DNA of 64,000 bases from Cryobacterium sp. MP_M3 (lineage in GTDB: Bacteria > Actinomycetota > Actinomycetes > Actinomycetales > Microbacteriaceae), in the NCBI RefSeq assembly GCF_015752155.1, contig NZ_JADOVI010000011.1:62001-126000 (forward strand), written 5' to 3'. The notes below the pieces were generated by a model. That model was not told where the DNA came from and searched no databases. It worked only from the letters and a program-made list of their open reading frames with translations. The position numbers and the translations under genes are program-made. This document shows, piece after piece, positions 1 to 9,157 of the stretch (its first letter is position 1; the number at the start of each line of letters is the position of its first letter).

Positions 1-83
1 AGGAACTGCGTGTCGGGAAGGGTGCGCTGCCGGTCGCGGTGCACGAGGGAGACGGGACGTTCGGCGACGAAATCGATGGACAT
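1..83 (-). CDS. 5' end of an unidentified gene, cut by the window edge
   Basis: An ATG on the minus strand at 83 opens a stop-free frame to the window edge, giving about 27 residues that begin MSIDFVAERPVSLVHRD. Codon third positions are almost all G or C, as in the neighbours, and an AAAGGA ribosome binding site sits a few bases upstream (plus strand around 90-96). It is divergent from the glycosyltransferase gene at 420. The fragment is too short to name a family. Confidence 0.5.
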   Translation of the reverse strand, partial: MSIDFVAERPVSLVHRDRQRTLPDTQF

Positions 84-419
84 TCCAGATCCTTTGTTCG
101 GGTTAAGGAGAATGCTCGAGGTGGATCACGCAGGAGGGGCCAGGCCGGGTTTCGGGAGGTCAGGCGCCCACACGCGTCCGGGTTGGGTATGCCCGGAAGT
201 TCAGTCTCGGCATCCCCTCGGCGGGCAGGCAACCGTTCGGACGGACTGTGCGGGTTCGCGCGGGCATCCCGCAGCCGGGTGTGGTTAACCGCAGCACCCG
301 CTCGTAGCAGCCGATCCACGCGGCGTGTACGGTCGGACCACCGGTGCCGTCGAAACGGCGCGATCCGGCTGCCGCGCCGACCCACGGCGCCCGCTATCAC
401 GGAAGTCACGGAGGAACGG
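84..419. other. Intergenic region between divergent genes
   Basis: A 336-bp spacer between the divergent edge gene and the glycosyltransferase. It should hold both promoters. The only symmetry I see is an 8-bp palindrome GGTTAACC at 283-290. A GGAGG ribosome binding site just before 420 belongs to the glycosyltransferase. No convincing ORF or RNA gene. Confidence 0.5.
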
Positions 420-1751
420 ATGCTCAGCTTCCTCGTTGTGCTGATCCTGGTTATGGGCGTCAATACCGCCCTGTGGGGCTCGGTCGGAGCGGCCCGTGTC
501 GTCGCACACTGGGCGCGCCGGCTCTCGGCGCACGGAAGCCATTCCCAGCTCGCGCCCGGGGCGCACGCGGGCTCTCGGCGCCTCACCCCCGACGACGTCG
601 CCGTGCTCGTCGCCGCGCACAATGAGGAACTGGTCATCGCCAACACCATCAGGTCGGCAGCGGGCATCGTTCCAGTGCGCAACATCTTCATTTCCTCCGA
701 CGCCTCGAGCGACGCGACCGCGGATATCGCCAGGGAGTGCGGGGCGAACGTCGTCGAGCTGCTCCCGAACCGCGGCAAGGCCGGGGCGCTCGTGGCCGCG
801 ATCGATCATTTCCACCTCGCCGACAGGTTCGCGGTCGTCATGCTGCTGGACGCGGACACCCAGCTGGCCCCGGACTACATGGCCACCGGCCTCCCCTTCT
901 TTGACGACCCCGAGGTGGTCGCCGTGGCCGGCCGGGCGGCGACCGTCACCTCACCACCGTCGCCGACCCGGCTCGGCCGGTTTCTGGTTGCCTACCGGGA
1001 GCGGTTCTACGTCGTGGTCCAGTACCTGCTCAAGTTCGGCCAGGCGGCCCGGCCTGCGAACGTGGTGTCCATCGTTCCCGGTTTCGCGAGCATGTACCGC
1101 AGCCGGATTCTCGCCGACATCGACATCTGCGCCCCGGGCCTGGCCATCGAGGACTTCAACATGACCTTCGAGGTGCACGCCAAGAAGCTCGGGCGGATCG
1201 CATTCCACCCGCGTGCCGCCATCGCGTACACCCAGGACCCGGACACGCTCAGGGACTACACCAAGCAGCTCCGGCGCTGGACCCTGGGTTTCTGGCAGAC
1301 CGTGCGCCGGCACGGCTTCAGGTACGGCCGGTTCTGGGGTGCCCTGGCCTTGTACGTATTCGAACTGATCACCAGCAGCATCATGATGCTGCTCTTCATC
1401 CCGCTGCTCATGCTCTCGATCGGCGCAACGGTCTGGGAGGAGGTGGCAGCCGACCACACCGGGGTGGTGGCGTCGATCGCCACGGCGATTCCCCCGACGG
1501 CGGTGTTCGTCGGTGTGCTTCTGCCCGACTATCTCCTCACCGTCCTGGTTGTCATCGTCACCCGCCGGCCGCGTTACCTCGTGCTCGGATTCGCGTTCCC
1601 TCTCGTCCGCGTCGTCGACGCGGCCATCTGCCTGTGGACTCTGCCGCAGGCCTTCTTCGGGCGTTCCACCGGCACCTGGAAGAGCCCGGCCCGCCGGAGC
1701 ACACTCGTCACCGTGCCGGATCATGCGCCCGGCCGCCCGGTGACCGGTTAG
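420..1751 (+). CDS. Membrane-bound family 2 glycosyltransferase (processive type)
   Basis: A 443-aa integral membrane glycosyltransferase of the GT2/cellulose synthase-hyaluronan synthase class, which transfers sugar from a nucleotide donor at the cytoplasmic face and often extrudes a polymer. Visible: N-terminal membrane helix (about 2-25), GT-A start AAHNEE (about 64), donor and metal binding LLDADT (D144, D146), catalytic-base region IEDF (E244, D245), and the processive signature QLRRW (Q283-W287), then three or so C-terminal helices. The start at 420 follows GGAGG; the frame is open further upstream but that part has no protein-like character. Product polymer cannot be told: the motif set fits beta-glycan or poly-N-acetylglucosamine synthases. 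It stands alone, without a co-synthase or deacetylase next to it. Confidence 0.85.
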   Translation: MLSFLVVLILVMGVNTALWGSVGAARVVAHWARRLSAHGSHSQLAPGAHAGSRRLTPDDVAVLVAAHNEELVIANTIRSAAGIVPVRNIFISSDASSDATADIARECGANVVELLPNRGKAGALVAAIDHFHLADRFAVVMLLDADTQLAPDYMATGLPFFDDPEVVAVAGRAATVTSPPSPTRLGRFLVAYRERFYVVVQYLLKFGQAARPANVVSIVPGFASMYRSRILADIDICAPGLAIEDFNMTFEVHAKKLGRIAFHPRAAIAYTQDPDTLRDYTKQLRRWTLGFWQTVRRHGFRYGRFWGALALYVFELITSSIMMLLFIPLLMLSIGATVWEEVAADHTGVVASIATAIPPTAVFVGVLLPDYLLTVLVVIVTRRPRYLVLGFAFPLVRVVDAAICLWTLPQAFFGRSTGTWKSPARRSTLVTVPDHAPGRPVTG

Positions 1752-1847
1752 GTCGACCGCCCGGGCAGCATCCGCTTCGCCCCCAGAGGCCGCCCCCTCT
1801 CGCGGATCCGGCGGGGGACCGACGGGGTGGTTTGGCGGGTGGCCAGG

Positions 1848-4547
1848 TCAGTTCATGCCGCTGGCGGCGCGGCCGGCGCTCGCCACACCGGTGACGGAGA
1901 GCATCGCTATCAGATGGGACCTGGACCTGGCCCCGAGCTTGTTGTAGGTGCGGGTCAGGCGCACCTCGACGGTTCGCAGGGAGACGAAGAGCTCGGTCGC
2001 GATCTCCTTGTTGCGCAGACCCCGGCAGACGAGTTCCGCGACGGTGCGCTCGTCGGGTGCCAGCTTCACGAGGAGCGGATTGTCACTGCCGGTGTCGTGG
2101 CCCAGGCGAACGGAGTCGGCTTTCCTGGCCCAGGGCATGGCCCCGAGTTGGGTGAAGATCATCCGCGCTGCCCGGTACTGTTCGGTGCTCTCGCGGATGT
2201 GCCCGAGACTGACGAGGCGGTCGGCGAAGCTCAACAGCGTGCGACCGAGCTCGAATTGGGAGTCACCGGGCTGCCACGCCTTCAGGGCCTGGTCGAACGC
2301 GAGCACGGATGCCTCCCCCGGCGTGAGCAGGGCCTCTGCCCGCGCCGAGGCCAGCGCTGTCCATCTCGTGCGGTACTGCCGGGACCGCGCGTGGAACTCG
2401 CGGAACTGGGCGACGGCTTCCCGCAGCCGGCCGGTCAGCACGTAGGCCTCGATCAGGTCGGCCTGATACCGCAGGAGGGCGGGGTTCTTGAATGCGGCTC
2501 CGATGGCCGCGGCGTTCCGGAGAAAGGCGATCGCCTCGTCGAACCGGCCCTCCATCAGGGCGAAGCGTCCCTGGTCTGCGACTAGCCGGGCGGCGAGGGC
2601 GGGGTTGTCCGAGGTGGCGAAGCTCCGGTTGCACTCATCGATGGCGGCGTCGGCCCTGGCACGGTCGCCGGTGGCCTGGAAATACCACGCCAACAGCAGA
2701 CGGTGGAGATTGCGGTGCAGTTGGGCGCCGGCCCCCGAAGCGCGGAGCTGGTCGATGATGGCGATCGCCTCGAATTGGTTGCCGGCGAGGATCTCGTTTT
2801 CGGCGAGGTAGTACCGCGCGGTCTGGAGCAGGATCGGGTCGGGCTGGGGTTCCTGGTTGAGGAGTGAGCGGAGGACTCGGCGCGCGTCGCCGTGGCGGTC
2901 GACATAGGTCAGGCTTCGACCGAGCACCAGGAGCGACAGTGGGGAGACGTCTCCCGTCCAACCCTGGCGGGACAGCCGTTCGAAGGCCCTGGCGGACGGG
3001 GCAGGGTCGCCGTCCGTGGCGGCCACGAGCATGGCCGACAGGTCGTTGACCTCGATGGTGGCGGGGGTGCACCCGTCGAGAAGGGTGCGCGCCCGGGACA
3101 GGTCTTCTCTGGCGGCGTCGACCTCCCAGCGTTCCGCGTGGTGCAGGGCCATGACGCCGAGTGCGTTCGCCGCCGCGTCGGAGTCGGGGGTCCGGATGCC
3201 GCGCAGGTTTCCGCTGTCGTCGAGGTCGGTCGAGAGCAACTGCTGGCTGGACATGAACTCGATCTGGGTCCTGAGCACAGCGAGGCGCGAGGCGCATCCC
3301 CCGGAGTCCGGGTGGCGCTGCCCCAGGCGCGCGTACCGGGTGGCGAAGGACAGTTCCGCCTGCTCGTACATCGCGTGGGACAGATCGTAGAGTGCCGCAC
3401 CGTGGCCGGTCGTGTCGAGGGCGATCGACAGGGCGCGTTCGGCCAGTTCGACGGCCTGCCAGATGAGCCCGCGCCGGGTGAATTCTGCGGCTGCCGACAA
3501 CAACTGGTCCGAGGTCAGCCGTCCGGCATCCGCCCAGCTCTGGTGCCAGGCCGCCAGCCCGGGATCGCCACCGGCGCCCAGTTCGGCCAGGGCCGCGGCG
3601 GAATGGAGTTCGGCCCGGGTGCCGGCATCCATGCTCCAGTACGTCCGGGCGCGGAGGGCTGCGTCGCTGATCCGCAGGTAGCGCCCATCCCGGAGGACGG
3701 CGCCCGACGACAGGAGATCTTCGAGGGTGCCTCGCACGCGGGTATCGGCGGCCAGGATCGCATCCTGGCTGGTGAAGAACGCGCACGAGAGCCGGGCCAG
3801 CATTGTCTGCTGGGCGTCGCCGACATCGAGCGGATGCCGGGACGACGTCCGGGAGACCCGGAAGGGCAGGGAGACGGGTGCCAGCTGGGCCTGTTGCTCT
3901 CCGTTCAGGAGCCGGGCGTTGCGGGTCAGTTCCCGGGGCTTTCCGGCCGACGTCGCCACGACCATGCGCCGGACGGCGTCGTCGGTCCGTGAGCCGATCA
4001 CCCCGGTCACCAGCGCCATCGAATCCGGGAAGGTGAGTCGTTCGAGGTTGAGGATCGGCAGCGCCGCGAGCGGTCCGTCCGTCGGCTCTGCCGACACCGT
4101 TCCGACCAGCCGGAGTCCGGTGCCGCCCAGCCTGGTGGCGACCATCGAGAACACGGTCTGGCTGGCCACGTCCATCAGATCGAGGTCATCGATGAGGAGC
4201 AGGGTCGAGGTGGGCGTGGAGTCGCGGATGAGCGCGAGCAACTCGGCAGCATTCGCCGCGATCTGCGCGTCACCGGACGCCGGTGCCAGCAGCCGCGCGG
4301 ACAGTGCAGCGGCCGCTGGATTCTGGAAGGAGGCGACGAAGGCGCTCAGGCCGGACAAGGGGAACCCGGCTTCGGCCGGGTTGATCCGCAGCCGGTGCGT
4401 GACGATGCCATCCACCGGTTCCATCGCGGTCAGGAGGCGGGTCTTGCCTGCCCCCGGTTCCCCGACGATCAGCAATGCGGATTCCTGGGGTGCCGTGGCC
4501 ACCTGGCGAATCCGGGCGAGCTCCTCGAGCCGTACCGTCGATTTCAT
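1848..4547 (-). CDS. LAL-type LuxR family transcriptional regulator
   Basis: An 899-aa large ATP-binding regulator of the LuxR family. An N-terminal P-loop GEPGAGKT (residues 29-36) and a Walker B-like LLLIDDLDLMD form a STAND/AAA-type ATPase; the middle is a long helical, TPR-like sensor region; the C-terminus (about 832-886) is a LuxR helix-turn-helix with the typical RNKEIATELFVSLRTVEVRL stretch. Such proteins activate carbon-source, antibiotic or morphology genes after ligand and ATP binding. It is convergent with the glycosyltransferase and has a 400-bp upstream region with a perfect dyad (4728-4745). Target genes cannot be inferred from neighbours. Confidence 0.9.
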   Translation of the reverse strand: MKSTVRLEELARIRQVATAPQESALLIVGEPGAGKTRLLTAMEPVDGIVTHRLRINPAEAGFPLSGLSAFVASFQNPAAAALSARLLAPASGDAQIAANAAELLALIRDSTPTSTLLLIDDLDLMDVASQTVFSMVATRLGGTGLRLVGTVSAEPTDGPLAALPILNLERLTFPDSMALVTGVIGSRTDDAVRRMVVATSAGKPRELTRNARLLNGEQQAQLAPVSLPFRVSRTSSRHPLDVGDAQQTMLARLSCAFFTSQDAILAADTRVRGTLEDLLSSGAVLRDGRYLRISDAALRARTYWSMDAGTRAELHSAAALAELGAGGDPGLAAWHQSWADAGRLTSDQLLSAAAEFTRRGLIWQAVELAERALSIALDTTGHGAALYDLSHAMYEQAELSFATRYARLGQRHPDSGGCASRLAVLRTQIEFMSSQQLLSTDLDDSGNLRGIRTPDSDAAANALGVMALHHAERWEVDAAREDLSRARTLLDGCTPATIEVNDLSAMLVAATDGDPAPSARAFERLSRQGWTGDVSPLSLLVLGRSLTYVDRHGDARRVLRSLLNQEPQPDPILLQTARYYLAENEILAGNQFEAIAIIDQLRASGAGAQLHRNLHRLLLAWYFQATGDRARADAAIDECNRSFATSDNPALAARLVADQGRFALMEGRFDEAIAFLRNAAAIGAAFKNPALLRYQADLIEAYVLTGRLREAVAQFREFHARSRQYRTRWTALASARAEALLTPGEASVLAFDQALKAWQPGDSQFELGRTLLSFADRLVSLGHIRESTEQYRAARMIFTQLGAMPWARKADSVRLGHDTGSDNPLLVKLAPDERTVAELVCRGLRNKEIATELFVSLRTVEVRLTRTYNKLGARSRSHLIAMLSVTGVASAGRAASGMN

Positions 4548-4727
4548 GGGTGCGTGTCCGTGGTCGGGCGGAACGCGGTCGTCCGGCCCCGGTCACTGGC
4601 GCGGCGGGGGGTGGTGCCGGGGCAGTCGGGGCGTGCGGGGTAACAGAGGGGTCGTTCAATCATCAGACGGCGCTTCGTTTCGGGTAACGAGTGCGTGCGT
4701 AGTCACTCTAATCGGGGAGTACGGCAG

Positions 4728-4745
4728 ACGTCACGGGTATGACGT
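4728..4745. promoter_or_regulatory. Perfect dyad, candidate operator
   Basis: ACGTCA and TGACGT are perfect inverted arms separated by six bases. The dyad lies about 180 bp upstream of the LAL regulator start on the minus strand. It may be an operator for that regulator or for autoregulation; the protein that binds is unknown. Confidence 0.35.
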
Positions 4746-4861
4746 GGTGCATCCTGCATAACTACCTGTGGTGCTGACAGCATCGCGCGCGGGAGGCCGC
4801 GATACCGAGTGGCCCTTGGGTGGGGGTCACTAGTAAGTAAGCTACGCTCATTTCGCCAATC

Positions 4862-4885
4862 GATCCCCCCCAATTGTGGGGGATC
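4862..4885 (-). terminator. Hairpin after the acuI-DUF1304 pair
   Basis: GATCCCCC (4862-4869) pairs with GGGGGATC (4878-4885) and the centre CAATTG is itself palindromic, giving a nearly uninterrupted stem. It lies about 70 bp past the stop of the DUF1304 gene on the minus strand and probably ends that transcript. There is no clear U-tract, which is common for actinobacterial terminators. Confidence 0.45.
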
Positions 4886-4953
4886 TTGGCGCGGCGGACC
4901 CGAAAGAGGGGCGCGGATGCCATGGGGCCGGTGTACAGGGCCCGGCGGCGACG

Positions 4954-5334
4954 TCAGGCGAGGAGGAAGAGGATGATGCCGATCAGTGGGAGGGCGCCCT
5001 GGGTCAGCGCAGCCCTCAGATAGCCGGGTCCCGTCGTCGTCAGCACGGTCGCCGCGAGCACCATGGAGCCGTTGCTGAACAGCACCAGTGCGGCGCCCGC
5101 GGCCGGCTGACCGCCGAAGAAGAGCAGGAGTCCGATGACGGCGCCGCCGGCGAGGAACAGGTTGTAGAACCCCTGGTTGTAGGCCATCGGCCGGGTCGTG
5201 TCCGCAGCAGCCTGGCTGGGCACGCCGAACCGTTTCCAGGTGGCCGGACGGGTCCACCAGACGCTTTCCATCAGGAATATGTAGACGTGCAGCAGCGCCG
5301 CGAGGGCGATGAAGGCGGACGCGACAATGCTCAT
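4954..5334 (-). CDS. DUF1304 family membrane protein
   Basis: A 126-aa protein with four predicted membrane segments and the DUF1304 pattern: an N-terminal helix, then the ESVWWTRPATWKRFG stretch (about 23-37), the YNQGFYNLFLA motif (about 52-62) and two more hydrophobic helices. The family has no established biochemical role. It starts 9 bp after the stop of the upstream oxidoreductase gene, so the two are very probably cotranscribed. Length is normal for the family. Confidence 0.85.
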   Translation of the reverse strand: MSIVASAFIALAALLHVYIFLMESVWWTRPATWKRFGVPSQAAADTTRPMAYNQGFYNLFLAGGAVIGLLLFFGGQPAAGAALVLFSNGSMVLAATVLTTTGPGYLRAALTQGALPLIGIILFLLA

Positions 5335-5343
5335 GCGTGCAGC

Positions 5344-6360
5344 CTATTGCCGGACGTCGACCACGGTGCGCCCATGGATCGTGCCGGCGAGGATACGCTC
5401 GGCCGCCCCGAACGCGTCGTCGAGGCCGATCTCCTCGGTCAGGCCGTCGAGCAGGCCGAGGTCGAGGTCGGCCGCGAGCCGGCCCCACGCCTGCTCACGC
5501 AGTGCAAGCGGCGCCTCGACCGAGTTGATGCCGATCAGGCTGACCGCGCGCAGAATGAACGGCATGACCGTGGTCGGCAGTTCAGGGCCCTGGGCGAGAC
5601 CGCAGGCGGCCACGACTCCGCCGTAGTTCATCTGGGCGAGCACGTTGGCGAGGGTGGAACTTCCGACGGAGTCCACGGCTGCGGCCCAGCGCTGGGCCTG
5701 CAGGGGTTTGCCGGGGTCACCCAGGGTGCGCCGGTCGACCAGGTCCGCAGCGCCGAGGCCCCGCAGGTAGCCGCCGAGCTCGTCGGCCCGGCCGGTGGAG
5801 GCGTGCACCCGGTAACCGCGCGCCGCCAGCAGGGCGATCGCGATCGAGCCGACTCCGCCGGCAGCGCCCGTGACGAGGATGTCGCCCGAGTCGGGCGTGA
5901 TGCCACCCCGCTCGAGTGCCAGCACCGAGAGCATGGCCGTGAACCCGGCGGTGCCGATCGCGGCCGCGCGCTTCGCACTGATGCCGTCCGGGAGCCGCAC
6001 GAGGGAGGCGCCGCTCACCCGGGCCCGCTCGGCCAGTCCGCCGTGGTGGGTTTCGCCGAGGCCGGCGCCGTTCAGGATGACGCGATCCCCGGTGTTCCAG
6101 CGCGGGTCGGTGCTCGCCTCCACCGTGCCGACCAGGTCGATCCCGGCGATCAACGGCCACACCCGCACGACGCCGGGGCGCCCCATCAGGGCGAGGCCGT
6201 CCTTGTAGTTGATGCCGGAGTAGTCGACGGCGACGGTCACGTCGCCCGGCATCAGGAAACCGTCATCGACCAGGCGGAGCGCCGAGCTCTGGGTCTTCCT
6301 GCCCTCCGTGTCTTCGGTGCGGTCGACGACGATTGCGCGGAACTGCGTCTCAATGCCCAT
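5344..6360 (-). CDS. acuI: AcuI/YhdH-type NADPH-dependent quinone/acrylyl-CoA reductase
   Basis: A 338-aa zinc-independent medium-chain dehydrogenase. It shows the GroES-like N-terminal part with DYSGINYKD (about 45-53) and AGIDLVGTV, and a Rossmann domain with TGAAGGVGSIA. This pattern is that of YhdH/AcuI, which reduces acrylyl-CoA to propionyl-CoA with NADPH and guards against toxic acrylate; related proteins reduce quinones. No zinc-binding cysteines are present, as expected. First gene of a pair with the DUF1304 protein. Substrate in this organism is inferred from family only. Confidence 0.8.
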   Translation of the reverse strand: MGIETQFRAIVVDRTEDTEGRKTQSSALRLVDDGFLMPGDVTVAVDYSGINYKDGLALMGRPGVVRVWPLIAGIDLVGTVEASTDPRWNTGDRVILNGAGLGETHHGGLAERARVSGASLVRLPDGISAKRAAAIGTAGFTAMLSVLALERGGITPDSGDILVTGAAGGVGSIAIALLAARGYRVHASTGRADELGGYLRGLGAADLVDRRTLGDPGKPLQAQRWAAAVDSVGSSTLANVLAQMNYGGVVAACGLAQGPELPTTVMPFILRAVSLIGINSVEAPLALREQAWGRLAADLDLGLLDGLTEEIGLDDAFGAAERILAGTIHGRTVVDVRQ

Positions 6361-6428
6361 GGGTCGAGCCTACGCGCCGGCCCGGCGACGGCGCGGCGGC
6401 CGACCTGCGACGTCGGCAAGGGTCTGGG

Positions 6429-7265
6429 TCAGGTGACGTCGCGACGCCAGCTGACGAAGTAGCCGCCGATGGTGGCCGCCGCCGCGTAGGCGAGCAGCAC
6501 GAGGCCGCCCTGCCACCAGTCGAGCGCGGCCGCCGCACCGCCGACCGGGCTGGCCACGGTGAAGATGCTCGCACCGACGAGGGCGTCGGATGCCGCCCCC
6601 GGCAGGAATTTGCCGATCCCGGCGGTGGCCTCGGTGAACATCGAGGCGAAGCGCAGCAACGGTTCGACGAACTGGGTGAACGCGAGCACGATCACGATCG
6701 AGGCGACCTGGTTGGGGACGAGCACGCCGAGACCGACCCCCACGGCCGCCCAGAGGGCCATGGCGAGCAGGGTGCGGCCGATCAGGGCCCAGGTGTCGCT
6801 GTCGCCGAGCAGGGTGTCCACCCCGAACCCGTTGATGACGAGAGCCCCGATACCGACGGATGCCAGCAGCGCGACGGCGCCGAACGCGCCGCCGGCGAGG
6901 AACAGGGTGATCGCCTTCGCGGCCAGCACCTGCGCCCGCCGCGGGTTGGCGAGGAAGGTGGGCGTGAGGGTCTGGTGCCGGAATTCCCCCGTGGTCGCGA
7001 GGGCGCCGAGCAGGACCGGGAAGACATACCCGACGGAGGAGGCGAAGCTGTAGACCAGCGGGGGGAGGCTGCCGAGGGGCGGGGTGCCCTGGGAGCCGGT
7101 GCCGGCCGCGCTCGGGTCGATGGCCCCGCTCTGGATTCCGGCGAACAGCGCGGCCAGGCCGCCGGAGAGCATGCCGATGTAGCCGAAGAGCACGGCGGCG
7201 AGGATCCACCAGATGCGGGTGGTGAGGAGCTTGGCGAACTCGGCCCTGATGGCGCGCAGCAGCAT
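6429..7265 (-). CDS. ABC-2 type transporter permease
   Basis: A 278-aa membrane protein starting MLLRAIRAEFAKLLTTRIWW, the usual amphipathic N-terminus of ABC-2 exporter permeases, followed by about six membrane segments. It works with the ATPase encoded immediately upstream (7268-8170). A GTG two codons upstream (7271) overlaps the ATPase stop as GTGA and is an alternative, translationally coupled start. Substrate unknown; such pairs in actinobacteria often export lipids or peptides, or confer self-resistance. Confidence 0.8.
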   Translation of the reverse strand: MLLRAIRAEFAKLLTTRIWWILAAVLFGYIGMLSGGLAALFAGIQSGAIDPSAAGTGSQGTPPLGSLPPLVYSFASSVGYVFPVLLGALATTGEFRHQTLTPTFLANPRRAQVLAAKAITLFLAGGAFGAVALLASVGIGALVINGFGVDTLLGDSDTWALIGRTLLAMALWAAVGVGLGVLVPNQVASIVIVLAFTQFVEPLLRFASMFTEATAGIGKFLPGAASDALVGASIFTVASPVGGAAAALDWWQGGLVLLAYAAAATIGGYFVSWRRDVT

Positions 7266-7267
7266 GG

Positions 7268-8170
7268 TCACAGCGAGTCGCTTCCTTCCACGAGGGTGAG
7301 GAACGCATCCTCCAGGCCCTTCTTCTGGCGGTGCAGGGCGCTCACCTCCACGCCGGCGGTGAAGGCGATGTGGCCGATCCGTGCCGGATCGGCGGCCGTG
7401 GCCAGTAATCCGGTCCGGCCCTGGGAGAAGACGACCCCGGCCTGGGTGAGGGCGCTCGCGAGGGCGGCGCGATCGGGGGAGTCCACGACCACCTGCGGCG
7501 CCACCTGGGTCTCCAGGCTGGAGAGCGGCCCGCGGTGCACCAGTCTGCCCTTGGCGATGATGATCACGTCGTCGACGCTCTGCTGGACCTCGCTGAGCAG
7601 GTGGGAGCTGACCAGGACGGTGCGGCCCTCGGCTGCCATGTCGCGCAGGAAGCCGCGGATCCACTTGATGCCCTCGGGGTCGAGGCCGTTGATCGGTTCG
7701 TCGAGCACGAGCACGCCGGGGTCGCCGAGCAGCGTGCAGGCCAGGCCCAGGCGCTGGCGCATGCCCAGCGAGTAGCCGCCCACGCGCTGGGCGCCGTGCT
7801 CGGCCAGGCCGACCAGGCGCAGCACCTCCGCCACCCGGGCCTGCGGCAGGCCGGCCGCGGTTGCGTAGATCGACAGGTGGTTGCGGGCGGTGCGGCCCGG
7901 ATGGAAGCTGGCGGCTTCGAGGGCGGCGCCGACGGTCGCCAGCGGATGCGGCAGGTCGTGGTAGCGCAGGCCGCCGAAGGTGGCGCTGCCGGAACCGGGG
8001 GTGACGAGGCCGAGCAGCATGCGCAGGGTCGTGGTCTTGCCGGCACCGTTGGGGCCGAGGAAGCCGGTGACCCGGCCGGGCTCCACGGTGAAGGACAGGT
8101 CGTCCACCGCGGTGACATCACCGAATCGTTTGGTGATGTTGCTGAACTCGATCACCGCTCCGACTGGCAT
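7268..8170 (-). CDS. ABC transporter ATP-binding protein (exporter type)
   Basis: A 300-aa ABC ATPase of the CcmA/DrrA-like class. Walker A GPNGAGKT (39-46), signature YSLGMRQRLGLA, Walker B VLVLDEP and the C-terminal extension typical of ABC-2 exporters are all visible. The signature reads SLGMR rather than the canonical LSGGQ, normal for this subfamily. It forms a two-gene operon with the permease that follows. A GTG at codon 6 is a possible shorter start. Confidence 0.9.
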   Translation of the reverse strand: MPVGAVIEFSNITKRFGDVTAVDDLSFTVEPGRVTGFLGPNGAGKTTTLRMLLGLVTPGSGSATFGGLRYHDLPHPLATVGAALEAASFHPGRTARNHLSIYATAAGLPQARVAEVLRLVGLAEHGAQRVGGYSLGMRQRLGLACTLLGDPGVLVLDEPINGLDPEGIKWIRGFLRDMAAEGRTVLVSSHLLSEVQQSVDDVIIIAKGRLVHRGPLSSLETQVAPQVVVDSPDRAALASALTQAGVVFSQGRTGLLATAADPARIGHIAFTAGVEVSALHRQKKGLEDAFLTLVEGSDSL

Positions 8171-8296
8171 CCGCGCACCCCGATTTCCGATTTGACCTCA
8201 GACTATGCCCTGCCGGGTTCGCTCGCCGAGCGCTTCGGTCAACGTCCGGACGGGTCCGGTCTCCCTCTGCCGCCCCGGGCGAACTACCATGGCGGC

Positions 8297-9157
8297 ATGC
8301 CAGACGAGACGCGCCAGGAAACCGGCGCGGGCGGCCCGCCGATGGGTGCCCGGACCCGGTCGCGCCGGTGGTCGCCGGGTGCGGCAGCGGACTCGTTCTT
8401 CTTCGTCTTCGCCGGCCTCGCCTCGATCTGGCTGGCCGTGCTGCTCGCCTCGGAGAGCATGGGCCTGGGCTGGGGGCTCCTCTGGTTCGCCGTCGTGTTC
8501 TGGCTGCTGGTCGCCTACCTGGTCCTGCCCCGGCTGAACCGGATCCTGACCCGGATCTACGTGCCCGACTACTTCATCGGCCGAACGCGCACGAGCGACG
8601 GACTGCTGGGAGACCCGGTGAACCTGGCCGTCAACGGCTCGGAACGGCAGCTGCACGCCGCGCTCGCGGCCGCCGGCTGGACCAGGGCCGACGAGATCAC
8701 GCTCGGGTCGACCTGGCGGATCGTGGCAGCGACTCTCTTCCGCCAGAGCTACGACGAGGCGCCCGTGAGCCCATTGTTCCTGTTCGGCAGGGTGCAGGAC
8801 TTCGCCTACCAGCAAGAGGTGGAGGACAATCCGGCCAAGCGACACCATGTGCGGTTCTGGCGCTGCCCGGACGGGTGGATGCTGCCCGGCGGCTACCGTG
8901 TGGACTGGCTCGCCGCGGGCACCTTCGACCGGGCCGTGGGGCTCTCCCTCTTCACGCTGCAGATCACGCACAAGATCGACGCGGACACCGACCGGGAACG
9001 CGACCACATCGTGGCCGGCCTGTGCTCGGCCGCCCCGGCCGCGCGCGTTCGGCTCATCCGGGACTTCTCCAGCGGCTACCATGCCCGCAACGGTGGAGGG
9101 GACACGATCCAGACCGATGGCGATCTTCCCGTCGTCGAGCTCGGCGGTATTCCGTGA
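8297..9157 (+). CDS. Membrane protein with LssY C-terminal-like domain
   Basis: A 286-aa protein. After a charged 30-residue N-terminus come two hydrophobic helices (about 32-50 and 56-75), then a soluble domain. The stretch beginning DPVNLAVNGSERQLHAALAA (about 106-125), with LFLFGRVQDFAYQQE and the conserved HHVRFWRC, resembles the LssY_C domain, a domain of unknown function found next to PAP2-like phosphatases in other proteins. The frame is open far upstream but ATG 8297 begins the protein-like part. Its stop overlaps the next gene start by 4 bp, so both act together. Domain assignment is from memory of the pattern. Confidence 0.65.
   Translation: MPDETRQETGAGGPPMGARTRSRRWSPGAAADSFFFVFAGLASIWLAVLLASESMGLGWGLLWFAVVFWLLVAYLVLPRLNRILTRIYVPDYFIGRTRTSDGLLGDPVNLAVNGSERQLHAALAAAGWTRADEITLGSTWRIVAATLFRQSYDEAPVSPLFLFGRVQDFAYQQEVEDNPAKRHHVRFWRCPDGWMLPGGYRVDWLAAGTFDRAVGLSLFTLQITHKIDADTDRERDHIVAGLCSAAPAARVRLIRDFSSGYHARNGGGDTIQTDGDLPVVELGGIP

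Larger units (their letters stand above)
4548..4953. other. Intergenic region upstream of the LAL regulator
   Basis: A 406-bp gap between two minus-strand genes. It contains a perfect 6-6-6 dyad at 4728-4745 and a strong hairpin at 4862-4885 listed separately. It is less GC-rich than its surroundings around 4660-4760 and 4820-4870, as expected of promoter DNA. I find no credible small gene. Confidence 0.5.
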
